A stretch of DNA of 41,178 nucleotides, from NCBI GenBank assembly GCA_903873965.1, contig CAIQQO010000337.1, positions 1 through 41,178 on the forward strand, read 5' to 3'. How positions within the stretch are numbered: position 1 is the stretch's first letter; every line of letters begins with the position of its first letter. Below, one piece after another: positions 33,788 through 41,178 of this stretch. The notes beneath the pieces are model-generated. The model saw only the letters and a list, made by a program, of their open reading frames with translations. It did not search any database and was not told the origin of the DNA. The DNA comes from an uncultured bacterium. Lineage in GTDB: Bacteria > Chloroflexota > Anaerolineae > J036 > Brachytrichaceae. A program made the translations under genes and the position numbers.

Positions 33788-34156
33788 ATGAGCCTGGCAC
33801 ATTCATTTGACACGACGGCAATGGACTGGGTCGACCATCCCACCCTTCCCGGTTTGAAGATCAAGGGCATGGAGGGGCGCGACACCCATCCGCACCTCAG
33901 CTTCATGCTCGTGCGCGTGGTTGAGGGTGGTGTGATTCCCCGCCATGTGCATGACGTTGCAACCGAAACGGCTTATGTGGTTTCGGGGCGCGGCCAACTA
34001 TTTCTCGATGTGGATGAAAACGGGCAGGCACGCGAAGTGCTGCCGATGGAACCAGGTGGAGGTGCGTCTGTCCCGCCCGGTCTGTATCACGCCGTGAAGA
34101 ACATTGGTGATGGGCCACTCGAAATTCTGGCAATTCATTCACCGCCCACGCGGTAG
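33788..34156 (+). CDS. Cupin-domain protein
   Basis: A 122-residue single-domain cupin. All usual metal ligands are present: H53 and H55 (PRHVHD), E60 (ATE) and H101 (LYHAV), with the G-rich turns GRGQLFLDVD and PPGLYH. A metal-dependent isomerase, epimerase or binding protein is likely. It begins 2 bases after the enolase-superfamily gene, so they are translated together. Its function may be isomerisation of the sugar-acid substrate or product. Small cupins without further domains are hard to assign, so the reaction is left open. Confidence 0.85.
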   Translation: MSLAHSFDTTAMDWVDHPTLPGLKIKGMEGRDTHPHLSFMLVRVVEGGVIPRHVHDVATETAYVVSGRGQLFLDVDENGQAREVLPMEPGGGASVPPGLYHAVKNIGDGPLEILAIHSPPTR

Positions 34157-34206
34157 AGAAGATTCCCGGGATGTTAACCGGACCGAATTAGATTAACAGG
34201 AGTGTC

Positions 34207-35292
34207 ATGTCAAAACACGATCCGCGCCGCGCCCGCATCGCGATTATTGGCGCAGGCTGGTGGAGCACACAAACCCACCTGCCCACCCTGCTCGCTAATC
34301 CTTATGCTGAGATCGTCGGGATTGCCGACCTGAATGCCGACAAGCTGCGCGCGGCTGGGTCTGCTTACAATATTAATAGCCTGTACACCGATTACCGCGC
34401 CATGCTCGATGCCGAGAAACCCGATGGCGTTATTGTTGCGACCAACCATCTGGCGCACTTTGATGCAAGCCGCGAAGCGCTCGTGCGCGGCATGGCCGTG
34501 CTGGTCGAGAAGCCGATGGTGTTGCGCGCGGTCGAAGCGCGTGCATTGCAGGCGCTGGCCGAACAGCACAGCGCGCACTTGATGGTTGGCTATCCGTGGC
34601 ACTTCACGCCACAGCATCGGGAATTGCGCGAACTCATCGCAGCGGGGCGCATTGGCCAGCTGCAGATGGTGTCCACGCTGTATGCCTCGATGGTGGTTGA
34701 ATTTCTGCGCGGCAATCCGCAGAGCTATCAATCGGTGTTCAACTATCCTGTCACCGGGCCGACGGCAGCGACGTACAGCGATCCACGCATCGCGGGCGGC
34801 GGACAGGGTGTGTTGCAGGTGACCCATGCGGCGGCATTATTGCTGTGGTTGACCGGGCTCAAGCCGGTGAGTGTGAGCGCCTTCATGGAGCGTCATGACC
34901 TGCGCGTTGATCTGTGTGACGCGATTACTGTGCGCTTTGACAATGATGCCATCGGTACGATTGCCAGCACCGGCAACATCGCCAGGATCCAGACGGACAA
35001 TCAGCGGCTGGACTATCGGCTGTTTGGCACTGAAGGCTATGCGATGCTTGAGGTGATTGAGGGCACAGCTTCTGTGTATACGAATGATGGCGCAATTCAG
35101 CGGTTACCGCTTACCCCACCCGACAATCGCTATCCTGCCGAATGCACCTCGCAGCATCTGGTCGATCTTGTCCTCGGGCGCACCACAGTGAACCAGTCGC
35201 CCGCGTCGGTTGGCGTGCGCACGGTGGAACTGCTTGAAGCCTCATATCGCTCGGCCACCGAGGGCCGCGTGATACGCGTGGACGAGTTATAG
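34207..35292 (+). CDS. Gfo/Idh/MocA-family oxidoreductase
   Basis: A 361-residue NAD(P)-dependent oxidoreductase. The N-terminal Rossmann fold has IIGAGWWS (13-20). The catalytic EKP motif is VEKPMVL (E101, K102, P103). The C-terminal alpha/beta domain (about 125-361) binds the sugar substrate. Members oxidise or reduce sugars, inositols and their derivatives. ACAGGAGTGTC precedes the ATG. It is the last gene of the plus-strand run and faces a convergent operon, with a hairpin between them. It likely performs an early oxidation step in the same pathway as the SDR and enolase-superfamily enzyme. Confidence 0.92.
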   Translation: MSKHDPRRARIAIIGAGWWSTQTHLPTLLANPYAEIVGIADLNADKLRAAGSAYNINSLYTDYRAMLDAEKPDGVIVATNHLAHFDASREALVRGMAVLVEKPMVLRAVEARALQALAEQHSAHLMVGYPWHFTPQHRELRELIAAGRIGQLQMVSTLYASMVVEFLRGNPQSYQSVFNYPVTGPTAATYSDPRIAGGGQGVLQVTHAAALLLWLTGLKPVSVSAFMERHDLRVDLCDAITVRFDNDAIGTIASTGNIARIQTDNQRLDYRLFGTEGYAMLEVIEGTASVYTNDGAIQRLPLTPPDNRYPAECTSQHLVDLVLGRTTVNQSPASVGVRTVELLEASYRSATEGRVIRVDEL

Positions 35293-35313
35293 GGCTGGCA
35301 AAATACGCACGCG

Positions 35314-35354
35314 ACACTCCCGGAATCCGCTTGCGCAGAAGATTATGGGAGTGT
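35314..35354. repeat. Hairpin at convergent operon ends (CTCCCGGAAT element, copy 2)
   Basis: The arms 35314-35327 (ACACTCCCGGAATC) and 35341-35354 (GATTATGGGAGTGT) pair with one mismatch and one G-T pair around a 13-base loop. The core and the GCAGAA in the loop match the perfect hairpin at 15651-15689. The right arm runs into the end of the GH42-like coding region. It can act as a shared terminator although no long T-tract follows. Confidence 0.65.
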
Positions 35355-37566
35355 GCGTGTATGGAACAACCGCGTCTCCCATAGCCCCATGTCCACGTCC
35401 AGCGCGGTCATGCTATCTCCGAGTAACTCGCCTGTGTACGCATCTTCCACATGGACAGGCTCAGGGAACTGGATCACGCGCCGGCCCGCGCTTTGGGAGT
35501 AGACAGCCACGAAGGCGTCGTTCGCCCAGACCATGTCGCCCTGAGTGTCGTAGACATGGGCCCCAGCGTACAGTGCGATATTGCGCATCAAGGGCCATGT
35601 CAACAGGGGCGCCGCGGAATAGATTGAGCGCCAATCCGCGAATTTCTTCACTACCAGCCCCGGTCTGTCTGTGCTCCGCGCGATGCCCAGCACCTGCGCT
35701 TCCGGGTCATCGGCGAAGAACGCAGGGCCGACTTTCAAATCCGGCATGTACTCGGTCTTGGGTGGATTGGTGTATTGTTCGAAGTGGGTGCTGGTGCCAT
35801 AGGCGTGCCCGGCTGGCAGACCGGCGGTGATCGGGTGGTCGGTGTGGGTAATCGTCACGTCGAGGTCAGCGCGCATTTCGTGCATCCCGAAGCGAATGCC
35901 GGTCAGCGCCTGCATGTTTTCGAGCGATGCCGTGTGGTCGTCCAGATAGCCCGGCGCATAAATCCACAAGGCTGTTGAGCCGTTGCGCTTCACGACGCGG
36001 TCGATCAGGGCGCGCTCCTGCGCCGAAACGTGGAACAGGTTGGCCATGATGTATAGCTTGTACGGCCGCACATCGGCGCGAGCCAGGTCATCCAGCAGCA
36101 GTTGCTCGAACGGCGCGCCCATGCGCCCCAGATGCCAGTTACGGAACAGATTCATCGCGGCATTGTGCAACCCGGCGCGTGGCGCTTGAAAGGCCATCGA
36201 GCGTTGGCTGAGCACAAAGGCGACTTCGCCATACGAATTGTGGCGCGTGTCCTGCATGTGCGCCGTGATGTCTCTGAGCTTGCGCATCGGTTCAACGGCC
36301 TCAGGCGCATCGAACCATCCTTCGTCGGTCAGGTCCATCCACCACATGGCCGACCCGGACGCGATGGCATAGGCCGCGTCCTTCTTCATCATCTCAACGG
36401 TTGCGCCAACGGTCTCCGGTTGCCGGATGTGCCTCTTCCATGTGACGGTTGATGGCGTCCACACCGTTTTGCAGTCGACTTCGTCGATGTGCAGCTTATT
36501 GGCGCGCCGGATGCTGTCGACAATCGTCTGCGATGAGTGATAGCCGCCTTCGCCGCGGTTGCTATAGGTGTGCGGGCTGGCGAGGATATCGACATCGGGC
36601 GAGGCCAGCACGCGCGCCAGCGCATAATGGCCGTTCAACTGCGGGCGTGGCATATTATTGAACTGGTAGCCATAAAACACGCACGTGACCTTGGGCTGAG
36701 GCAAAGCCTGTTTCGCAGCGCGGCAGATGGCGATCAAGCCATCGGCGGTCGCATCGCTGAAGCATTGCGCGTGGTCTATCACCGGGCGATCCTGAATCGG
36801 GTCGTAGAACTCGCCATGCGTCACGCGCAGTCGTGCTTGCGGGTTGGGAATATGGGCGGTGTCGAAGGTCACGCCGCGCCCCCACGCTGCCGCGAGACGG
36901 CTCTCATCGTTGTCATAGGCGACACGCCAGCCAGCGACGGAAATCGGTTAGGGCTGCTGGCGAGTAATCGGCCAAACCTGCCAGAGAGTACTCGTTCCAG
37001 TGAAACCACTCGCCGAATAAACCATCACACACATGCCAGCCCCATATGCGGTCAGCATATGGCTGCGCTTCACAATGGGCGATCAGCGCCGCGGTTGCCT
37101 TTCCTGCGTCACGCCGCCACACTTCTGAATGATACGAATGCAGCGTAGTGCCATCCAGGATGATCTCGTGGCCAAGGTAATCTGGCGCTGCCGGGTTGGC
37201 GTGTTCCTGTTCGAGTGGATGGCCGGTCTCGATATCGAGTAGCACATTCATCTCATAGGGGTGCAGCGTGCCCCACCAGCCGGATGACTGTGCGCCCACG
37301 CGCGGCATAAACCATGCGCCAGGGATTTGCGCAACATAGTGTTCTATATACTGATCGACCGCGTCGAACTGATACTGGTCCGGGCCAGCCCACCAGTTGT
37401 CTGTGCCTGGCATGCCGAAGGTGAACAAGTCGATGCCAGCCTGCAGAAACGTCCTGGTGCGTGTGGGACCGGCAAACGCGACGACAGGCGCCATCAACCG
37501 GTCGTTGAGAAAGAGCGCCGGGACGCCTTTATGAGACTGGATCGATGTGGTGGTTTTTGAATCCAT
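35343..37566 (-). pseudogene. GH42-like beta-galactosidase-type glycosidase, frameshifted
   Basis: Two minus-strand frames make one glycosidase of about 740 residues. The first (37566 to 36913) encodes a TIM-barrel N-terminus ending DFRRWLACRL and a stop. The second continues as YDNDESRLAAAWGRGV and VTFDTAHIPNP to 35343. Removing one C at 36918-36919 joins them as RYDNDES with no other change. FGEWFHWNEYS carries the likely acid/base Glu, HIDEVDCKT a candidate nucleophile Glu. The C-terminal half resembles the trimerisation/amidotransferase-like domain of GH42 enzymes. It starts 11 bases after the E2 stop. True inactivation and assembly error are both possible. No signal peptide. Confidence 0.8.
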
Positions 37567-37576
37567 AGGGTCTGGC

Positions 37577-38731
37577 CTACCCCTCGAGTGTGGTCTTGAG
37601 TTGTTCCAGGAAGGCTTGCGCTGCGCGCCCATCGATGGCGCGGTGATCGACGCCGAGTGTGAACATCGCTGTCGGACAGATTACCATTACGCCGTCAACA
37701 GCGACCGGTCGCTGCATGATGCTGCCGACCGCCAGGATGGCCACCTGTGGCGGGCTGATGATGGCGTTAAACGAATCGATATGGCCGGGGCCCACGTTGG
37801 TGAGTGTGAAGGTCGGTTCGACCATTGCGGCAGCGCCGAGTGTGCCGGCCAGAGCCTGTTTCACCACCAACTCGCGCTCGGCCGCGATGTCTGCCAATCC
37901 ACGCCCGCGCACATCGCGCAACGCCGGTATGACCAGCCCACGCTCGGTCTGCACGACCAGGCCGAGGCGAATTTCGGAGACCACTTGCAAGGTGTCGTTT
38001 TGCCAGTAGCCGTTGAGCGCCGGATGCGCTGGAAGTGTTTGTGCCAGCGCCACCAGGAACAGGTCGGTGTATGTGGTGCCCGGAGCCGCAGTCTTTCGGC
38101 TGACGAGGTGCGACAGGTTGGCCGTGATCGACATGTGGAAATGCGGGATGGTGCGCCATGACAGGCTGACGCGTTCAGCCTTGGCCTTCGCCGCGCGCGC
38201 AGTGGCGGCTGCATCACCCGGACCGCCAATCTTCGGCGATGTGTATACCGCACGCTGGATGGCGGCCTTGATGTCATCCTCGACGATTCGACCATCAGGG
38301 CCGCTGCCGTCGACCGTGTTTAGGTCAATCTTGTTGTCCTCGGCCAGCCGGCGTGCGCGCGGTGAGATGCGTATCTCGCGCGGCTGACTCGGCGTCGCGG
38401 TTTGCGGCGCTGCCGCAGGAACAGCCGGTGACGATGGCTCGGTTTGGCGTGTCGACGTTGACTTACTGACAGGCGATCGCGGCAGTGGGTCATCCTCCCG
38501 TCCGATATAGGCCACAACAGTGCGCGGCGCAATCTGCGTTCCGGCTTCGGCCAGTTGCTTGCGCAGGATTCCAGGCGCGCTAGCCTCGATCTCGACAGTC
38601 GCTTTCTCGGTCTCGATCTCGCACAACGCGTCACCTGCTGCCACGACATCGCCTTCCCGTTTTAGCCAACGCGTCAACAGCACCGTCTCAGTAGTCTGAT
38701 CCATCACCGGCACAACGACTTCAGTAATCAC
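37577..38731 (-). CDS. Dihydrolipoamide acyltransferase (E2) of a 2-oxoacid dehydrogenase complex
   Basis: A 384-residue E2 subunit that moves the acyl group from E1 to CoA. It has one N-terminal lipoyl domain (1-77) with the attachment lysine K43 in ETEKATVE. After an Ala/Pro/Thr linker comes the peripheral-subunit-binding domain (about 118-155, RISPRARRLAEDN...VDGSGPDGRI). The catalytic domain (about 170-384) ends with the HxxxDG motif HRAIDG (H363, D367). The start is a GTG at 38731 with GGAG upstream. It follows E1 alpha by 13 bases. No E3 gene is seen in the window. The real 2-oxoacid may be pyruvate, acetoin, a branched-chain acid or a sugar-derived acid. Confidence 0.93.
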   Translation of the reverse strand: MITEVVVPVMDQTTETVLLTRWLKREGDVVAAGDALCEIETEKATVEIEASAPGILRKQLAEAGTQIAPRTVVAYIGREDDPLPRSPVSKSTSTRQTEPSSPAVPAAAPQTATPSQPREIRISPRARRLAEDNKIDLNTVDGSGPDGRIVEDDIKAAIQRAVYTSPKIGGPGDAAATARAAKAKAERVSLSWRTIPHFHMSITANLSHLVSRKTAAPGTTYTDLFLVALAQTLPAHPALNGYWQNDTLQVVSEIRLGLVVQTERGLVIPALRDVRGRGLADIAAERELVVKQALAGTLGAAAMVEPTFTLTNVGPGHIDSFNAIISPPQVAILAVGSIMQRPVAVDGVMVICPTAMFTLGVDHRAIDGRAAQAFLEQLKTTLEG

Positions 38732-38744
38732 TCAAGGACTCCTT

Positions 38745-39698
38745 TTACGCGTACATATCCGTTTGCAGTTCGCTGAGTTCGGGGTAGGGGCTTTCGATGG
38801 CGAATGCGACGGCATCGTCGATGGTCGCTTTGGCGTCGCGCTCGATATCCGAAATCTGTGCTTCACTCACCACGCCGCGTTGTAACAGTTCCTGCTTGAA
38901 GCGCGGAATGGGATCAGTCAGTTTCCACTTGTCGATGTTCGCGCCTGCTGGTCCGGCGGCCACGGCGCTATGACGTCCCCAGCGTACTGTTTTGGCTTCA
39001 AGCAAGGTCGGGCCATCGCCGCGGCGCGCGCGCGCTACGGCTTCGCCGGCAGCATCATAAACGGCGTAGAAATCGCGTCCATCGACGGTCACACCGGGCA
39101 GGCCGAAGCCCTGCGCGCGCATCGAGATGTTCGGCACGCTGATCGACTCACTGACGTGGGTCGAGATGGCGTACTCGTTGTTCTCAACCACGAACAGCAA
39201 GGGCAGTTTCCACAGCGTGGCCATGTTGAGCGTCTCGTAAAACACGCCTTCGCATGATGCGCCATCGCCGAAGAACACCGCGGTCACTGCGCCTGTGTCG
39301 TCCAGCTTTTGCGCCAGCGCCACGCCGCCCGCGATGGGTATATGGCCGGCCACAATGGCATTGCAGCCAAGAAATCCCACGTCGGTCTGGCTCATGTGCA
39401 TCGAGCCGCCTTTGCCTTTGCACATGCCGGTGGCCTTGCCCAACAGTTCGGCCATCATGCCGCGCGGGTCTGCGCCTTTGGCGATAGCGGCGCCATGGCC
39501 GCGATACGTGGCCAGCACCTGATCGGTGGGACGCAATGTGGCGCACACGCCGAGGGCGGTGGCTTCCTGTGCGATATAGGGATGCGTCGAGCCGCGGTAG
39601 CGCCCCTCGCCATACAGACGAATAGCGGCTTCTTCAAAAAAGCGTATCTGCCACATGCGGCGCAACGCTTCGATTTGTTGTTCATCACTCAGTGTCAT
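38745..39698 (-). CDS. TPP-dependent dehydrogenase E1 component, alpha subunit
   Basis: A 317-residue E1 alpha subunit of the pyruvate/acetoin dehydrogenase type. It decarboxylates a 2-oxoacid (or cleaves acetoin) with thiamine diphosphate. The TPP/Mg motif is GDGASCEG (144-151) through ENN (172-174), and TYRGHG (64-69) is the conserved His loop. The KGKGGSMH segment is characteristic of the family. It lacks the N-terminal extension of some pyruvate dehydrogenases, which is more like acetoin dehydrogenase alpha subunits. It sits 18 bases after E1 beta and 13 bases before E2. Substrate cannot be set from sequence alone. Confidence 0.94.
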   Translation of the reverse strand: MTLSDEQQIEALRRMWQIRFFEEAAIRLYGEGRYRGSTHPYIAQEATALGVCATLRPTDQVLATYRGHGAAIAKGADPRGMMAELLGKATGMCKGKGGSMHMSQTDVGFLGCNAIVAGHIPIAGGVALAQKLDDTGAVTAVFFGDGASCEGVFYETLNMATLWKLPLLFVVENNEYAISTHVSESISVPNISMRAQGFGLPGVTVDGRDFYAVYDAAGEAVARARRGDGPTLLEAKTVRWGRHSAVAAGPAGANIDKWKLTDPIPRFKQELLQRGVVSEAQISDIERDAKATIDDAVAFAIESPYPELSELQTDMYA

Positions 39699-39716
39699 TG
39701 GGTTGTCTCCAGAAAT

Positions 39717-40700
39717 CTACGCGCGTGCGTTGCGAAACGACAGACACGCCTTCACGATGTCGGCCACGTCGGGGATGATCGCACTCTCAAGTTGCGCGCT
39801 GGCCGCAATCGGCACATCAGGCGCTGCCACCCGCACGGGCGGCCCATCAAGCGAATCGAAGGCGCGCTCAACCACCTGTTGCGCGATCTCCGCCCCGATA
39901 CCACCGGTCTTGCTGGCAACATGCGCGATAACCAGCCGCCCGGTCTTCTTCACCGAGGCGATGATGGTCTCGATGTCGAGTGGCGCCACGGTGCGTGGAT
40001 CGATCACTTCGACGTCCACGCCGCGCCCGGCCAGTTCTTCAGCTGCCTTGAGCGCTTTGGGCACCAGCAGTCCGAGCGCCACGAGCGTGACATCGTCGCC
40101 TTTTCGTTTGATTTCAGCCTTGCCGAACGGAATTGTGTAGTCCTCGTCAGGGATCTGGCCTTTCGTCGCATACAGCCCGATGCTTTCGGCAAATACCACC
40201 GGGTTCGGGTCGCGAATCGCGCTCTTGATCAAGCCTTTGGCGTCATACGCATTCGAGGGCATGGCGACTTTGAGTCCCGGCACGTGGATCAACCACGCTT
40301 CAAGGCTTTGCGAATGCTGCGTGCCGAAGCCTAACCCGGCTGCGATAGGCGTGCGCACCGTCAATGGCACCGACACCTGTCCGCCCCAGAAGTAGCGCAG
40401 CTTGGGCGCCTGATTGGTGATTGGGTCCATCGCGAAGGTGGTGAAGTCCATGAACTCCAGTTCGGCGATGGCCGGCCTGCCTTGAATAGCCAGACCGATG
40501 GCGAAGCTGACGATGGCAGCTTCGTTCAACGGGCAATCGCGCACGCGTTCGCCGCCGAACTCGTCGAACAGGCCGCGCGTCACGCCAAAGACGCCGCCGT
40601 ATTTGCCCACGTCTTCACCCAGCACCATGATTTTCTGGTTGCGGCGCATCTCTTCGCGGATGCCTTCGTTAATGGCTTGTGCGTAAGTCAATTCATGCAT
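39717..40700 (-). CDS. TPP-dependent dehydrogenase E1 component, beta subunit
   Basis: A 327-residue E1 beta subunit that forms the alpha2beta2 tetramer with the alpha subunit. Family landmarks are the N-terminal ELTYAQAINEGIREEM, VLGEDVGKYGGVFGVT, the catalytic-site ELEFMDF, GTQHSQSLEAWLIHVPGLKV and the C-terminal transketolase fold with DVEVIDPRTVAPLD. The order beta, alpha, E2 differs from the more common alpha, beta, E2. The sugar isomerase gene ends 18 bases upstream, so a sugar-pathway role is suggested by context. The start at 40700 fits the family N-terminus. Confidence 0.94.
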   Translation of the reverse strand: MHELTYAQAINEGIREEMRRNQKIMVLGEDVGKYGGVFGVTRGLFDEFGGERVRDCPLNEAAIVSFAIGLAIQGRPAIAELEFMDFTTFAMDPITNQAPKLRYFWGGQVSVPLTVRTPIAAGLGFGTQHSQSLEAWLIHVPGLKVAMPSNAYDAKGLIKSAIRDPNPVVFAESIGLYATKGQIPDEDYTIPFGKAEIKRKGDDVTLVALGLLVPKALKAAEELAGRGVDVEVIDPRTVAPLDIETIIASVKKTGRLVIAHVASKTGGIGAEIAQQVVERAFDSLDGPPVRVAAPDVPIAASAQLESAIIPDVADIVKACLSFRNARA

Positions 40701-40718
40701 CAGGGTATCCTTATTGAA

Positions 40719-41178
40719 CTAAACAGAATGGAATGACTGAACAATATGGTCGCGCATCAGGATGGTTTCGGATACGTTATCCACTTCGTTGTTGTGTTCC
40801 CAGTCCTGCCACACGTACTCGATGACGATAAAACCGGGATAGTTGACCTGCTTCATTGTGCGGACAATGCGTGCGTAATCGATCACGTTCTCTTTGAACG
40901 GCGCCTGCAGGCGACCTTTGCGCGCGCCGCGGGCGTGAAAGTGCGACGCATGGCTGATCAACGGTTCGGTGTCGCTGTCGGGGTAGCCGCTGCGGGCGTA
41001 ATGGGTGTAATCGAGCGTCAACGTCAGCCCGGGGCTGAGGGTGACGAGTTCCATCGCTTTTTGCGGCGTCGGTGCGATCGACCCAACGTGCGCCTCGACC
41101 GAGAAGGCCACACCCACTGTACGCGCCTGCTCAGCACGCCACGATAATTCATCTGCGCTGCGTTTGAGCGATGTGTCA
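40719..41178 (-). CDS. Sugar phosphate isomerase/epimerase-like protein (TIM barrel), partial
   Basis: The C-terminal 152 residues of an AP-endonuclease-2-like TIM-barrel protein. The frame is open to the window edge and its N-terminus is missing. Segments such as VEAHVGSIAPTPQKAMELV, LTLDYTHYARSG, SHASHFHARGARKG and GFIVIEYVWQ carry the Glu, Asp and His metal ligands typical of xylose-isomerase-like sugar isomerases and epimerases. It is the upstream gene of the operon visible here, 18 bases before E1 beta. It likely converts the sugar that the rest of the operon breaks down. Confidence 0.85.
   Translation of the reverse strand, partial: DTSLKRSADELSWRAEQARTVGVAFSVEAHVGSIAPTPQKAMELVTLSPGLTLTLDYTHYARSGYPDSDTEPLISHASHFHARGARKGRLQAPFKENVIDYARIVRTMKQVNYPGFIVIEYVWQDWEHNNEVDNVSETILMRDHIVQSFHSV

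Noticed and set aside
34164..34180. TTCCCGGGA as a third copy of the CTCCCGGAAT hairpin
   Set aside because: Only the short CCCGGG centre is shared. There is no matching second arm or GCAGAA loop.
35343..37566. Programmed frameshifting in the GH42-like gene
   Set aside because: There is no slippery heptamer or downstream pseudoknot at 36918, and the restored reading needs loss of a base in a CC run. A sequencing error or mutation is simpler.
39309..40334. A 341-codon plus-strand frame
   Set aside because: Antisense to the E1 alpha and beta genes, which are fully supported by conserved motifs.

Overview
The window reads as chromosomal DNA of a GC-rich, free-living heterotrophic bacterium, most likely a member of the Chloroflexota. 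That placement is an inference. It rests on the Thr-Pro-rich linker in a surface lipoprotein, the mix of short operons on both strands, many imperfect palindromic repeats in intergenic DNA, and the gene families present (DrrAB-type exporters, six-hairpin glycosidase, CehA/McbA-type PHP hydrolase, DUF4091, YceI and DUF4349 lipoproteins). I saw no phage genes, transposase, tRNA, rRNA or CRISPR array.

Layout. 1-6.3 kb: truncated carboxylesterase, TPR protein, large six-hairpin glycosidase with a four-cysteine knuckle, orphan DNA methyltransferase, VapBC-like toxin-antitoxin pair, a remnant of a second glycosidase copy, and an NmrA-type oxidoreductase. 6.6-12.4 kb: ThuA-domain protein, membrane-anchored hypothetical, DUF2752 protein with a small membrane protein, SDR, BNR-repeat sialidase-like protein, conserved small protein and a frameshifted DinB gene. 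12.4-14.5 kb: metG, preceded by a leader of about 265 nt that can fold into a long-range stem, a perfect palindrome and an intrinsic terminator.

14.8-25.9 kb is an export and resistance-like block. It holds a SAM methyltransferase, two ABC-2 permeases, their ATPase and a nucleotidyltransferase on +. On - there is an APH-family kinase and, beyond a decayed methyltransferase, a five-gene operon: ABC ATPase, two ABC-2 permeases, NarL-type histidine kinase and response regulator. 26.0-31.5 kb: a PHP metallohydrolase with a secreted DUF4091 protein, then YceI and DUF4349 lipoproteins.

31.8-41.2 kb looks like a sugar or sugar-acid catabolic locus built from two convergent operons. The + operon encodes SDR, enolase-superfamily dehydratase, cupin and Gfo/Idh/MocA oxidoreductase. 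The - operon encodes a sugar isomerase/epimerase (cut by the window edge), E1 beta, E1 alpha and E2 of a 2-oxoacid dehydrogenase complex, and a GH42-like glycosidase split by a one-base frameshift. The operons meet at a hairpin that resembles one at 15.65 kb. A possible pathway is oxidation and dehydration of a sugar to a 2-keto-3-deoxy acid, which the E1/E2 complex then decarboxylates to an acyl-CoA. That link is inference and is the most interesting hypothesis here.

Two genes (DinB, GH42-like) each become one clean frame after a single-base change in a short C/G run. They are either recent pseudogenes or assembly errors.
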